Shown: positions 6,626 to 14,161 of the stretch, piece by piece
How the letters are laid out: each line of letters begins with the position of its first letter
Numbering within the stretch: position 1 is the first letter of the stretch
Assembly (NCBI RefSeq): GCF_028714775.1
Contig: NZ_JAQTLS010000020.1
Coordinates: forward strand, 1 to 64,000
Source of the DNA: Thiothrix sp.
Lineage (GTDB): Bacteria; Pseudomonadota; Gammaproteobacteria; Thiotrichales; Thiotrichaceae
DNA length: 64,000 nt
Reading direction: 5' to 3'
Notes under the pieces: model-generated
The model's database searches: none
Told to the model about the DNA's origin: nothing
What the model saw: the letters and a program-made list of their open reading frames with translations, nothing else
Program-made: the position numbers and the translations under genes

Positions 6626-7231
6626 ATGGAAATGGCACAAACAACAACCGACAAGAAAATACACCCTATCCTTTTCTCCGGGGAGATGGTACGTGCCATC
6701 CTGTCCGGGCAGAAAACCCAGACGCGGCGCGTATGCAAGCCAGCAGAAAAAGCGGGGCTTTCGTTCATAACAACGGCTGATGCTGGTGGTATGACACCGG
6801 AAACAAACGCAGACATAGCAACATGGGGTGATGAGGAAGGGGAAGTTATTTTTACTTGCCCTTACGGCAGGGTTGGTGATCGGCTGTGGGTACGTGAAGC
6901 ATGGGCGTTGGGTGATGATGGCGAATATGCTTACCGTGCTGATTACCCTTATCCTGATGGGCGCTGGAAACCATCCATCCACATGCCACGCAAGGCAAGC
7001 CGTATCCTATTGGAAATTGAATCTGTCTGGGTGGAGCGTCTATGGGCAATCAGCAGTGCAGATTGCCGGGAGGAAGGTTGCCCCGGTGGGCATGGCTCAA
7101 TTCCGGGCTACGGCTATAGCGCACAGCCCAAAGAGCATTATTTTTGGTTGTGGGACAAAATCAATGGCAAGGATGCCAGTAAGGCAAACCCGTGGGTATG
7201 GGCAATCCAGTTTTTACAGGTGCAGCCATGA
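6626..7231 (+). CDS. Phage-type ASCH/PUA-like domain protein
   Basis: The sequence has the phage ASCH pattern: PILFSGEMVRAILSGQKTQTRR near the start, then YGRVGDRLWVREAW, and a closing NPWVWAIQF. ASCH domains have a PUA-like fold and are thought to bind RNA or modified bases. The start at 6626 has GGAGGG nine bases upstream. An alternative in-frame ATG at 6575 overlaps the transglycosylase stop as ATGA and would add 17 residues. Confidence 0.8.
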   Translation: MEMAQTTTDKKIHPILFSGEMVRAILSGQKTQTRRVCKPAEKAGLSFITTADAGGMTPETNADIATWGDEEGEVIFTCPYGRVGDRLWVREAWALGDDGEYAYRADYPYPDGRWKPSIHMPRKASRILLEIESVWVERLWAISSADCREEGCPGGHGSIPGYGYSAQPKEHYFWLWDKINGKDASKANPWVWAIQFLQVQP

Positions 7232-7274
7232 GTGGGGACACCCTTGGAACCGCAACTGTTCCCACTGCCACCTG

Positions 7275-7439
7275 ATGGGCAATGGGTGCAACAACTTCCT
7301 GCCATTAGTGAAGGCACGGGATTGCCCAGCCTATGACGATGGCACACAAGCCCAAGCTGACAGGGCAAAAGCCGAAATCAGCGTATTCATACACGGGGAT
7401 GCAGGTGATGGCGGTGTGCAGCATCAGCAGCCACCGTGA
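7275..7439 (+). CDS. Possible small Cys-rich protein
   Basis: The frame encodes MGNGCNNFLPLVKARDCPAY and an acidic, Ala/Gln-rich tail, preceded in frame by more Cys/His (NCSHCH). The Cys spacing resembles small phage zinc-binding proteins. No ribosome site is seen before ATG 7275, and the true start may lie upstream inside the ASCH gene. It remains a weak call. Confidence 0.3.
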   Translation: MGNGCNNFLPLVKARDCPAYDDGTQAQADRAKAEISVFIHGDAGDGGVQHQQPP

Positions 7440-7467
7440 CACCGGCCTGAGCCACAAACCCTAACCA

Positions 7468-7516
7468 CTTTCCAAACAAACAAGGCTGTTTTCAGCCTTA
7501 CGGGCAAGTTTTGCCT
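7468..7516 (+). repeat. Tandem-hairpin repeat element, copy 2
   Basis: GGCTG-TTTT-CAGCC (7484-7497) and GGCAA-GTT-TTGCC (7503-7515) match the pair at 3480-3512 in order and spacing. This copy ends 28 bases before the replication gene start at 7544. Confidence 0.7.
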
Positions 7517-7543
7517 GACAAAACTAACTGGAGACTAACCATC

Positions 7544-8869
7544 ATGAACATGGTTGCTGTTTTTGACGAAGTTATCACCCGCAAGCCCGCCGCATCTGAG
7601 TGGCTGGCATGGGCTTGCCTGATGCGCCAAACATTTTGCTGGGGCAAGGTAGAGGATGACCTTGCCGACTCACGCTTGGACAAACTGACAGGCTTACGCC
7701 GTGACCGCACCCGCGTGGCAGTGCGCAAGGTCGTTGGGATGGGCTTGTTTGAAACAGCAGGCAAGGGCAAGTACGGTACGGTATACCGCATCCCAGAACG
7801 CTTTCTGGATGACAGCGGCTATATCGGTTTCAGTGCCAACATTGGGGCGAGTGAAACCGATGCTTACGCTTACCCGGAAGACGAGGGGGCCGCAGTACAG
7901 GTACAGGATGGCCTTGAGCCGGAACAGGAGGGCGCTTATGCGGCATTAGCAACCGAACATCAACAGTTACTGGCCCAATATGGACAGGCTCAGGAAACCA
8001 TCCGGGCATTGGTGAACGCCACCCAAGACTTGGTGGAAACTAACCGTAAGTTGGTAAATGCCTTACCGGATTCTGGTAAACCTGACCAAGTTTTGGTAAA
8101 TGCCTTACCAAGTTTGGGTGAGCCACGTACCAACTCTTGGTCAAACGCTCACCAAGACTTGGTAACAGACATTAATAAACCATTACATAACATAACCCCT
8201 ACAAACCTAAACCCTGACAGTGGGGAAGAAGCCGAAGAAGTCCCAGAGCGTTGGCCTGAACACTGGGGACAGGTAGGGAAGGGGGGTGATGGTTTTCAGG
8301 CTTGGGAGGAATACGCAGCAATGCCAGCACCGTCGCCTGCCAAACTGGCAGCTCATGCCGTGCCAACCCCAGCAACGGGGACAGGAGTGGCAGGGATGGC
8401 TGCTGCCGCCCTGCAATACCCGCCAAGCCTGACGGCGGCAGAACGCACCGATGCACCAAAAAAGCTGGATGGCCTGCATCCCCAAGTGGCGCAGGAGGTA
8501 TTGGATGCACTGGCATGGAAGTTGGCAAATGCCACGCCAGCCAAGCCCATAAAAAGCCCCATCGGGTTGTTGGTACACATCGCAAACAAGGCGCGTGAAG
8601 GCACGTTTGACCGCACCCCTGCGTTGGAATGGCGCAAGGGGCAGCAGGTGGTGCAGGCCAAACAGGATGGCATTACGCTGGTGGAGTTGAACAACTTGGC
8701 GGCTGAGATCAAGGAAACCCAACGGCTGTACAAGGCAAGTGGGCAGGAGGTGTTTTTTAAACAGGCCGAGGCGATGAAAGCCACGTATTTCCAAAAGCTG
8801 GACGTGTACAAGGCGGCACAGGCGGGTATAGGAATTTCCACCTTGACACAGGGGGCAAGCCATGGCTGA
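7544..8869 (+). CDS. Lambda O-like replication initiator with internal origin
   Basis: This 441-aa protein resembles phage replication protein O. The N-terminal 90 residues look like a winged helix (ASEWLAWACLMRQTFCWGK, then RDRTRVAVRKVVGMGLFE and YGTVYRIP). A linker of about residues 155-208 is encoded by iteron-like repeats, and the rest is helical. In lambda, O binds iterons inside its own gene and recruits the host helicase; the same layout is seen here. The start at 7544 follows GGAG; a frame extension to 7511 would run into the hairpin element. It is the best candidate for the element's replication protein. No helicase loader gene is recognised. Confidence 0.65.
   Translation: MNMVAVFDEVITRKPAASEWLAWACLMRQTFCWGKVEDDLADSRLDKLTGLRRDRTRVAVRKVVGMGLFETAGKGKYGTVYRIPERFLDDSGYIGFSANIGASETDAYAYPEDEGAAVQVQDGLEPEQEGAYAALATEHQQLLAQYGQAQETIRALVNATQDLVETNRKLVNALPDSGKPDQVLVNALPSLGEPRTNSWSNAHQDLVTDINKPLHNITPTNLNPDSGEEAEEVPERWPEHWGQVGKGGDGFQAWEEYAAMPAPSPAKLAAHAVPTPATGTGVAGMAAAALQYPPSLTAAERTDAPKKLDGLHPQVAQEVLDALAWKLANATPAKPIKSPIGLLVHIANKAREGTFDRTPALEWRKGQQVVQAKQDGITLVELNNLAAEIKETQRLYKASGQEVFFKQAEAMKATYFQKLDVYKAAQAGIGISTLTQGASHG
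8009..8168. repeat. Iteron-like repeats, candidate replication origin
   Basis: About seven imperfect copies of a unit close to ACCAAGnnTTGGTnAAnGC lie in this stretch, at 8009, 8025, 8048, 8086, 8107, 8129 and 8151. Two copies share TTGGTAAATGCCTTACC exactly. Several are palindromic (CCAAGACTTGG). They lie inside the initiator gene. Confidence 0.7.
8169..8215. other. AT-rich stretch next to the iterons, candidate unwinding element
   Basis: Directly after the last iteron the sequence becomes rich in A and T (ATTAATAAACCATTACATAA) in an otherwise G+C-rich gene. An AT-rich segment beside iterons is where lambda-type origins melt. The assignment rests on position and composition only. Confidence 0.5.
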
Positions 8870-9299
8870 GCAACTGCTGGCAATCCCCACCAAGGAGGGG
8901 CTGGAAGCCATAAGGTTAGCAGGATTGGCACGCTTGGCAACAGGCAGGAAGACCGCTGCCAAGGCGTCCAAGGCGGAACTGCGAGCAATGCGGCGCACGA
9001 AGGCAGGTAGGCTGGCACTGGTCGGAGCCAAGAAGGCCGCTGCCAATACGGAACGCCCATCTGCGCAACTGAACCTGTTTGTGACCGACGTGCGGCTACC
9101 AAAATCCGCCCGTGAGCAGTATGTATCCATGCACGGTTACGGCCCTGAATGGGCGGGCAAGCACCTTGCCATGCGCCTCAATCGGCTGGGCGAAGTCCTC
9201 CAGCAGGATGGGTTCCGCAGTTCCCGCAAGCTCCGGCTGTGTAATGTCCCCGGCATCTGCTTCGCCATGCGGGTGAGGGATGGGGACAGCAAACCTTGA
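8862..9299 (+). CDS. Hypothetical basic protein, 145 aa
   Basis: The start overlaps the end of the initiator gene by 8 bases, so the two are probably co-translated. The N-terminal half is Ala/Lys/Arg-rich (RRTKAGRLALVGAKKAAAN) and the C-terminal half ends with CNVPGICFAMRVRDG. The positive charge suggests a nucleic-acid-associated role. No family is recognised. Confidence 0.55.
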   Translation: MAEQLLAIPTKEGLEAIRLAGLARLATGRKTAAKASKAELRAMRRTKAGRLALVGAKKAAANTERPSAQLNLFVTDVRLPKSAREQYVSMHGYGPEWAGKHLAMRLNRLGEVLQQDGFRSSRKLRLCNVPGICFAMRVRDGDSKP

Positions 9300-9319
9300 A
9301 TGAAACAACAGGAGGCATT

Positions 9320-9514
9320 ATGGGAATGGGATATGTAAGGAAAACATACAGCGTGCCAGCAAAACGGGGCGGACGTGTTGAATACACCGGATGCGGCAAG
9401 GCTGAGTTCGGGACAATAACTTCCGCATCGTCTGGGGGACACCTGAACATCAGGTTGGATAGGGTGAAACATGCCAAGCCGTTCCACCCAACGTGGAAAT
9501 TGCGTTACTTATGA
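9320..9514 (+). CDS. Small conserved phage-type protein, 64 aa
   Basis: The sequence follows a pattern common in small phage and prophage proteins: RKTYSVPAKRGGRVEYTG, then GTITSASSGGHLNIRLD and FHPTWKLRYL at the end. It looks like a small beta-barrel of unknown function. ATG 9320 follows AGGAGG with short spacing, and ATG 9326 would have more usual spacing. A longer TTG start at 9296 is possible but less likely. Confidence 0.65.
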   Translation: MGMGYVRKTYSVPAKRGGRVEYTGCGKAEFGTITSASSGGHLNIRLDRVKHAKPFHPTWKLRYL

Positions 9515-9607
9515 AGTGGCTACCCATAAACGGGCATGGATAAATTTTGTATATATCTGGTATTTTACTTAGCTGATTTTTGACCATAAACAAATGGAGT
9601 AATAACG

Positions 9608-10147
9608 ATGAAAAAAACTGTACTTGCGGTACTTTTAATGAGTCTGGGCGGGTGCGCAACTAATGGTGACACGCTGATGGGGAGTCCCGTCCATTGGGGG
9701 GTTTTTGAGAAGGACATGAATAGGGTCATTGATTTAACAGATGGATATACGGGTGAACCAGCCTATATCCGTGTCAATTACGAAACCAATGTCCGTAACC
9801 CATCACAAATGTCACAAGCTGTACAAACAAACTTTACCCGCATTGGGAATATTGACCTAATGCAGAAGGGGCTTGTCGAAACAGACTATTTTGAAAATGA
9901 TAAAGATAATATTGCGGCGACCGTCAAACCGGGAAAAACAATCCTGTATGCAAGATGTCGCCGCTACCTTGGGCAGGGGGCAACGCGGATCGGCCCATGG
10001 GGTGAACCACAACCGATCACAGAAGAACTTATTGCTGGCAACCTCTACACAGTCAATACTGATGAGATATATAGTGATGGCTGCCACCCCGTCATAGATA
10101 CAAGGAAATTCAACTATACTCCGCCTACGAACCCGCCTGCGAAGTAA
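9608..10147 (+). CDS. Hypothetical lipoprotein, 179 aa
   Basis: A lipoprotein signal (MKKTVLAVLLMSLGGC) puts the lipid-bearing Cys at residue 16. The mature domain is soluble, with several Cys residues in the second half (ARCRRYLG, YSDGCHP) that may form a disulphide. The ribosome site GGAG lies upstream of ATG 9608. It stands apart from its neighbours with about 90 bases of AT-rich sequence before it and a perfect hairpin after it. No family is recognised. Confidence 0.6.
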   Translation: MKKTVLAVLLMSLGGCATNGDTLMGSPVHWGVFEKDMNRVIDLTDGYTGEPAYIRVNYETNVRNPSQMSQAVQTNFTRIGNIDLMQKGLVETDYFENDKDNIAATVKPGKTILYARCRRYLGQGATRIGPWGEPQPITEELIAGNLYTVNTDEIYSDGCHPVIDTRKFNYTPPTNPPAK

Positions 10148-10155
10148 CCCAATAA

Positions 10156-10183
10156 GGGAACCATGCCCGTGGGCATGGTTCCC
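10156..10183. terminator. Perfect 13-bp inverted repeat between convergent genes
   Basis: GGGAACCATGCCC and its exact complement are separated by GT. It lies between the lipoprotein gene and the convergent Rpn gene, where a bidirectional terminator is expected. No strong T-run follows on either strand, so termination may be weak. Confidence 0.6.
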
Positions 10184-10188
10184 CTTGG

Positions 10189-11115
10189 TCAGGAGTTGCC
10201 CGGCAATAACTGGCGTAACAAACCGATAACTTCTTCCTCATCCATATCAACGAAGCTGCCTATCAGGTGGGTGGGCATCCCATTTTCGTAGGCTTGCCGG
10301 ATAAGTGCGTGACGCTCAGCTTCGCGGCCTTGCTCAATACCGCGCTCAATGCCTTGTTCAATGCCTTGTTTCAGCCCTTCCTCACGCCCCTTCACTTGAC
10401 CGTCATGCAGTGCCTTTTCAATGGAGCCACGTTGCAGCCGGATGAAGTCATGGCGTTTTTCTTGCGCCTCCAGCTCATCCTCTGTCAACCCTGCCTTGTT
10501 GGCGATGCCGAATGCTTCATTGATGCACGGCTCCATCATCAATGTGTCGGGGATATAATCCAGCTTGCCCGCATTCTTGACGAAATACACCCACTTGTCG
10601 TGGATACCCTCCAGTGCTTCCAAGGGTGTATTAAACTTCGGCAACTCAATGAACACCAGTTCAAGATCGCCGCTATAGGAGGCTAAGGTTTGCTTCTCCA
10701 GCAAGCGGTAGTGGCTGAACACGTCTGGTTGGTCGGGGAACATCACAAAGTCGGTCAATGTTAAGGCAACGACCGGATTCAGCAGGTGGTATTTCTCACC
10801 CCTGCCCAGTTGTGCAGAATAGGCTTTGGCAGCGTTGTACAGGACACGCTTCTCAAACCCATCCACATTCAGCACCTGCATTTCAATGATCACCGTTTGC
10901 CCGTTGGCAAGGACAGCCTTCACGTCCACATAAGTGTCCTTCATGCCTTTGATGGCTGGGGCTTGGTAGGGGTCGATAATGGTCAGGTCGGTGATTGCCC
11001 CATCGCCTGAGTATTCCAGCAGCGCGTTGAGGAAATTGATCAGGATCGGCTTGCTTTGCTCACTGCCGAACACTTTCTTGAAGGCGAAATCCGTCTTGAC
11101 ATCGAGGAAGCGCAT
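10189..11115 (-). CDS. Rpn family PD-(D/E)XK nuclease / putative transposase
   Basis: This 308-aa protein matches the recombination-promoting nuclease (Rpn/YhgA-like) family. It starts MRFLDVKTDFAFKKVFG, and the PD-(D/E)XK core is visible as DTYVDVKAVL and VIIEMQ. Family members are DNA endonucleases linked to RecA-independent recombination and phage defence. The C-terminus has short repeats (EGLKQGIEQGIERGIEQGRE) encoded by near-identical 12-base units (10328-10375), which could change length by slippage. A TATAAT on the minus strand (11156-11151) is a probable -10 box. Confidence 0.85.
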   Translation of the reverse strand: MRFLDVKTDFAFKKVFGSEQSKPILINFLNALLEYSGDGAITDLTIIDPYQAPAIKGMKDTYVDVKAVLANGQTVIIEMQVLNVDGFEKRVLYNAAKAYSAQLGRGEKYHLLNPVVALTLTDFVMFPDQPDVFSHYRLLEKQTLASYSGDLELVFIELPKFNTPLEALEGIHDKWVYFVKNAGKLDYIPDTLMMEPCINEAFGIANKAGLTEDELEAQEKRHDFIRLQRGSIEKALHDGQVKGREEGLKQGIEQGIERGIEQGREAERHALIRQAYENGMPTHLIGSFVDMDEEEVIGLLRQLLPGNS

Positions 11116-11287
11116 GGGACACCTGTAATTTTGTCATGGTCAATGCCCCGATTATAGCGGGATGCTGCTCAAATGTGTGTTGTTGTGTTTGCCTCCCGCG
11201 CCCTAGCGCGGCTTCACCCCACAAAAACCTTGGGTTTTAGCATGGCAAGCACTTGGATTTTTTGCGCTGTGTGCTACATTTGCCCAC

Positions 11288-11872
11288 ATGAGCATGGACA
11301 GATTCCCCGCACCAAAAAGATTCGCCACCACCCTAAGCCTGAAAGCCAGCAGGAAACCTGACCCTGTGCCAGAATCCCCAGCACCTGTTGCAGCACCCCC
11401 AGTCCCATTCCCACCCGCAAAGCCGAAGAAACAGAAACCTGTTGCAGCGGGACAGGAAGCTGTTGCACCCAAGCAGGGGGAACCACCACACCAGCCACCG
11501 TACCAACCACGCGCATCGGATGATGCCGCCACTCAACTGGCGGAATGGCTGGGCCAGCATTCGGCTGTTTGGCATGACTTCCAACCGCTTAATATCGGCG
11601 TGATCAGTGAGGTTTACGCCTTGTTGGCAGCAGATGGGCTGCAAGACACATACTCAAAGCGCGTGATCCACAAGGCTCTGCATTGGCATACATCGCGGGC
11701 CTCTTACTTGCGCAACCTGCTGTCACAGCCACACCGCTACAGCTTGGCGGGGCAGGTCGGCGGGGAGGTGGCGCAGGAACAGCGGGAACATGCAGGAGCG
11801 GTGCTTGATGGGCGCAAGGGTAGGAAGGAGAGGAAAAGGCAGGCACACCAGCCAGCCCCACCTATACTCTAG
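11288..11872 (+). CDS. ProQ/FinO-domain RNA-binding protein
   Basis: The first 80 residues are Pro/Ala/Lys-rich and disordered. The ProQ/FinO domain follows at about residues 85-165: WHDFQPLNIGVISEVYALLA, KRVIHKALHWHTSRASYLRNL, then HRYSLAGQVGGEV and EEHA-like AQEQREHA. Such proteins bind structured small RNAs; FinO on plasmids controls transfer through FinP antisense RNA. Its place beside the recombinase suggests a plasmid- or ICE-type regulator. No antisense RNA target could be identified. Confidence 0.8.
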   Translation: MSMDRFPAPKRFATTLSLKASRKPDPVPESPAPVAAPPVPFPPAKPKKQKPVAAGQEAVAPKQGEPPHQPPYQPRASDDAATQLAEWLGQHSAVWHDFQPLNIGVISEVYALLAADGLQDTYSKRVIHKALHWHTSRASYLRNLLSQPHRYSLAGQVGGEVAQEQREHAGAVLDGRKGRKERKRQAHQPAPPIL

Positions 11873-11956
11873 GAAGGGTATAGGGCCTTGAAGGAATAGG
11901 ACAACACATACCATTAACCCTATGGGGGAAAATGCCCCACTTTGAGGATTGTGTGT

Positions 11957-12868
11957 ATGTTGTTAGAATCATTGGAAGATTTGCTGGCATTGTATGTCAG
12001 GGAGCGTGACCCGTCAGAAGCCATGGAACGCCAGTTGGGTGTTGTTTTGCGTTCATTTCGCGGCTTTTCCAAGGTTAGCCGACTGGAGGAAATTCGGCGT
12101 GACAACCTGATAGATTGGCGGAACCACTTGTTAAAGAAACGTAAGGTCAGTGTGGCAACGTGGAATAACTACTTGCGCCATATCAAAGTGCTCTTCAATT
12201 TTGCTAAGGAGAATGGATGGGGAGACGGGCAATGCCTAAAAGGCATTAAGCGGCTACCTGAGCAGAAGCGGCGAAAACGTACTGTCAGCGAAGATGAGAT
12301 CGGGCAGGTGTTGGTGTATTTGCGCCACCCGGATCAGCAATTTATGCCCGGTTGGTTTTGGGAGACTGTTTGTAAGGCGCTGTATTATTCTGGTATCAGA
12401 AGGCGTCAGTTGGTCGGTTTACTGTGGCAGGATATTGATTGGTGCGAAAATACAGTCAGGTTGTGTGCTGACACCAGCAAGACCCGGACAGAATGGCTAA
12501 TACCGATGGTTTCCTCTTTGCAGGAGATTCTGGTTGAACTTAAGGGAGTGATGGAGCATAAGTTGGGGCGGCGATGCTTGCCGACTGAGCAGATTTTTAA
12601 TGTCACTTTGTTTAACCCGAACTATAAGGCTAAAAATATGATGGTTGACCATGTGTCGGCTGCTTTCCGTAGGGTCAGGGAGCAGACTGGGGTTAACGTC
12701 AGTGCGCACTGTTTCCGCCACACCTTTGCCTCACAACTTGCAAAGCAGGGGAGGATCAAAGAGTTGCAGCAGGTGATGGGGCATACGGATGTACGGACAA
12801 CGCTGGGATATGTGCAGCCGGACATGAAGGGCATGGCTGAGTTGCTGTCGGGCTTGGCAAATATCTGA
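11957..12868 (+). CDS. Tyrosine recombinase / integrase
   Basis: This 303-aa protein has a SAM-like N-terminal domain (about residues 1-85) and a catalytic domain. The catalytic set is visible: Arg in YYSGIRRRQL, His-x-x-Arg in AHCFRHTF, His in VMGHTDVRTT and the nucleophile Tyr in TLGYVQP. ATG 11957 is preferred over an in-frame TTG at 11942. It points toward tRNA-Thr, and three 25-bp direct repeats lie between it and the tRNA. It probably integrates and excises the element at the tRNA 3' end. No excisionase gene is recognised. Confidence 0.88.
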   Translation: MLLESLEDLLALYVRERDPSEAMERQLGVVLRSFRGFSKVSRLEEIRRDNLIDWRNHLLKKRKVSVATWNNYLRHIKVLFNFAKENGWGDGQCLKGIKRLPEQKRRKRTVSEDEIGQVLVYLRHPDQQFMPGWFWETVCKALYYSGIRRRQLVGLLWQDIDWCENTVRLCADTSKTRTEWLIPMVSSLQEILVELKGVMEHKLGRRCLPTEQIFNVTLFNPNYKAKNMMVDHVSAAFRRVREQTGVNVSAHCFRHTFASQLAKQGRIKELQQVMGHTDVRTTLGYVQPDMKGMAELLSGLANI

Positions 12869-12946
12869 CTTGGTTTTGCGTATCGGTAAGAATATAGGTT
12901 GTTGCTGGTGCGCAAACCTTATACTATCCATGCAGTTAGCCAGCCA

Positions 12947-12971
12947 CAACTATCAGGCCGCTGTAATGGCT
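12947..12971 (+). repeat. 25-bp direct repeat, copy 1
   Basis: CAACTATCAGGCCGC followed by TGTAATGGCT. It differs from copy 2 at one base (G for A at position 10). Confidence 0.85.
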
Positions 12972-13052
12972 ACTACTTGGAAGTGGCGGGTAGAAAATAC
13001 TTGCAATACAGGAAGGAAAATAGCAAAGTGGGTGTAGCTTTTGAGTCAGTCG

Positions 13053-13077
13053 CAACTATCAAGCCGCTGTAATGGCT
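13053..13077 (+). repeat. 25-bp direct repeat, copy 2
   Basis: CAACTATCAAGCCGC followed by TGTAATGGCT. It begins 106 bases after copy 1. The inner AGCC-N8-GGCT inverted arms are kept in copies 2 and 3. Confidence 0.85.
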
Positions 13078-13119
13078 GTTTAAGCTGTATTGACCATGCT
13101 GATAATCGCTGAAAGGAGA

Positions 13120-13154
13120 GCTGATACCGGGGTGTCACCTGTATCAGCGTTTTT
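13120..13154 (+). terminator. Hairpin with T-run between repeats 2 and 3
   Basis: GCTGATAC (13120-13127) pairs with GTATCAGC (13141-13148), with an inner GGTG/CACC extension, and TTTTT follows at 13150-13154. This is a good rho-independent terminator, probably for the recombinase transcript or for a short RNA that covers the repeats. The non-coding stretch 12869-13258 holds only this hairpin and the three repeats. Confidence 0.7.
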
Positions 13155-13225
13155 CGTACCATAAACCATAGGCAGTAACGAAAGAATGACCAAGCCAGAG
13201 TATAACCCTTGACCCAAGGTTGCTA

Positions 13226-13250
13226 CAACTACTAAGCCGTTGTAATGGCT
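13226..13250 (+). repeat. 25-bp direct repeat, copy 3, next to tRNA-Thr
   Basis: CAACTACTAAGCCGT followed by TGTAATGGCT. It starts 173 bases after copy 2 and ends nine bases before the 3' end of tRNA-Thr. This copy also has ACAAC-N9-GTTGT inverted arms. Confidence 0.8.
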
Positions 13251-13258
13251 TTTAGATT

Positions 13259-13334
<76 letters not shown>

Positions 13335-13385
13335 TAAGAGAGGCGAATTCTATACAAAGGTTTTTTTGTTGGCAAGCATTTTCCG

Positions 13386-14153
13386 TTAATCAGACGACAA
13401 ACGGGACTGAAATTTTCTGCCCGCAAACGCTGCCAGCATCCCACGCAAAATATTCATCTCGCTGACTGTCACGCTGGCACGCCCGAACAAGCGCCGCAGC
13501 CGCCGCATCAGCAAACGTGGGTTCTCTGGGTCAAGGAAGCGGGCATCAATCATCGACTGTTCCAAGTGCGTGTAGAAGCCTTCCAACGCCTCTGCATTCG
13601 CCAGTGCCTCATCAGGATCAACCGCCGCCATAGGCTGGGAATGTGTTGCCAACCTAACCGCTGTTGCACACTCGTAAGCTAACACTTGAATCGCCATCGC
13701 AATATTCAGCGATAGGAAATCAAATGCCATCGGTATATGTACCAGCGTATTGCAATGATCCAATTCTTCATTGGTCAAACCCGTGCGTTCACGTCCGAAT
13801 ACCAACGCGATTTTCTTCTGCTGCGGCAACTGTTCAGCGACGAATGTACCGCATTCCCGCGCATCCATCTGCGGCCATTGCAGGGTGCGTTCGGAACGTG
13901 CACTTGCTCCAATCGCGATTTGGCAATCGGCAAGTGCATCTTGTAAAGTCGGTACGATTTGCGCCTGTTCAATAATGTCGTTCGCACCAGAGGCTAAAGC
14001 AAAGGTTTCCTGTGAAAACGGTTTGCGCGGTGTCACCAAACGCAAATCTTTAATCCCCATGACTTTCATGGCACGTGCTGCCGAGCCAATATTGCCGGGG
14101 TGCGAAGTTTCCACCATGACGATGCGCAGGTTTTCTAAGGCAGGTGTATACAT
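13386..14153 (-). CDS. trmJ: tRNA (cytidine/uridine-2'-O)-methyltransferase TrmJ
   Basis: This 255-aa SPOUT methyltransferase methylates the ribose of position 32 in several tRNAs with S-adenosylmethionine. Family motifs are VMVETSHPGNIGSAARAMKV at the start, LVFGRERTGLTNEEL, and the knot segment HIPMAFDFLSLNIAMA. The C-terminal helical extension (about residues 190-255) is typical of TrmJ. It lies 8 bases upstream of nothing co-directional except the tRNA, and follows the liv operon on the same strand after 8 bases. Read-through from liv is possible. Confidence 0.9.
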   Translation of the reverse strand: MYTPALENLRIVMVETSHPGNIGSAARAMKVMGIKDLRLVTPRKPFSQETFALASGANDIIEQAQIVPTLQDALADCQIAIGASARSERTLQWPQMDARECGTFVAEQLPQQKKIALVFGRERTGLTNEELDHCNTLVHIPMAFDFLSLNIAMAIQVLAYECATAVRLATHSQPMAAVDPDEALANAEALEGFYTHLEQSMIDARFLDPENPRLLMRRLRRLFGRASVTVSEMNILRGMLAAFAGRKFQSRLSSD

Positions 14154-14161
14154 GCTATTGC

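Noticed and set aside
12947..13250. CRISPR array or integron attC array
   Set aside because: Only three repeats are present with unequal spacing of 81 and 148 bases, no Cas genes are seen, and the repeats lack the long imperfect stem of attC sites. They are kept only as recombinase-linked repeats.
1..13250. Complete conventional prophage
   Set aside because: No terminase, portal, capsid or tail gene is recognised and the left end is outside the window. The label mobile element is as far as the sequence supports.
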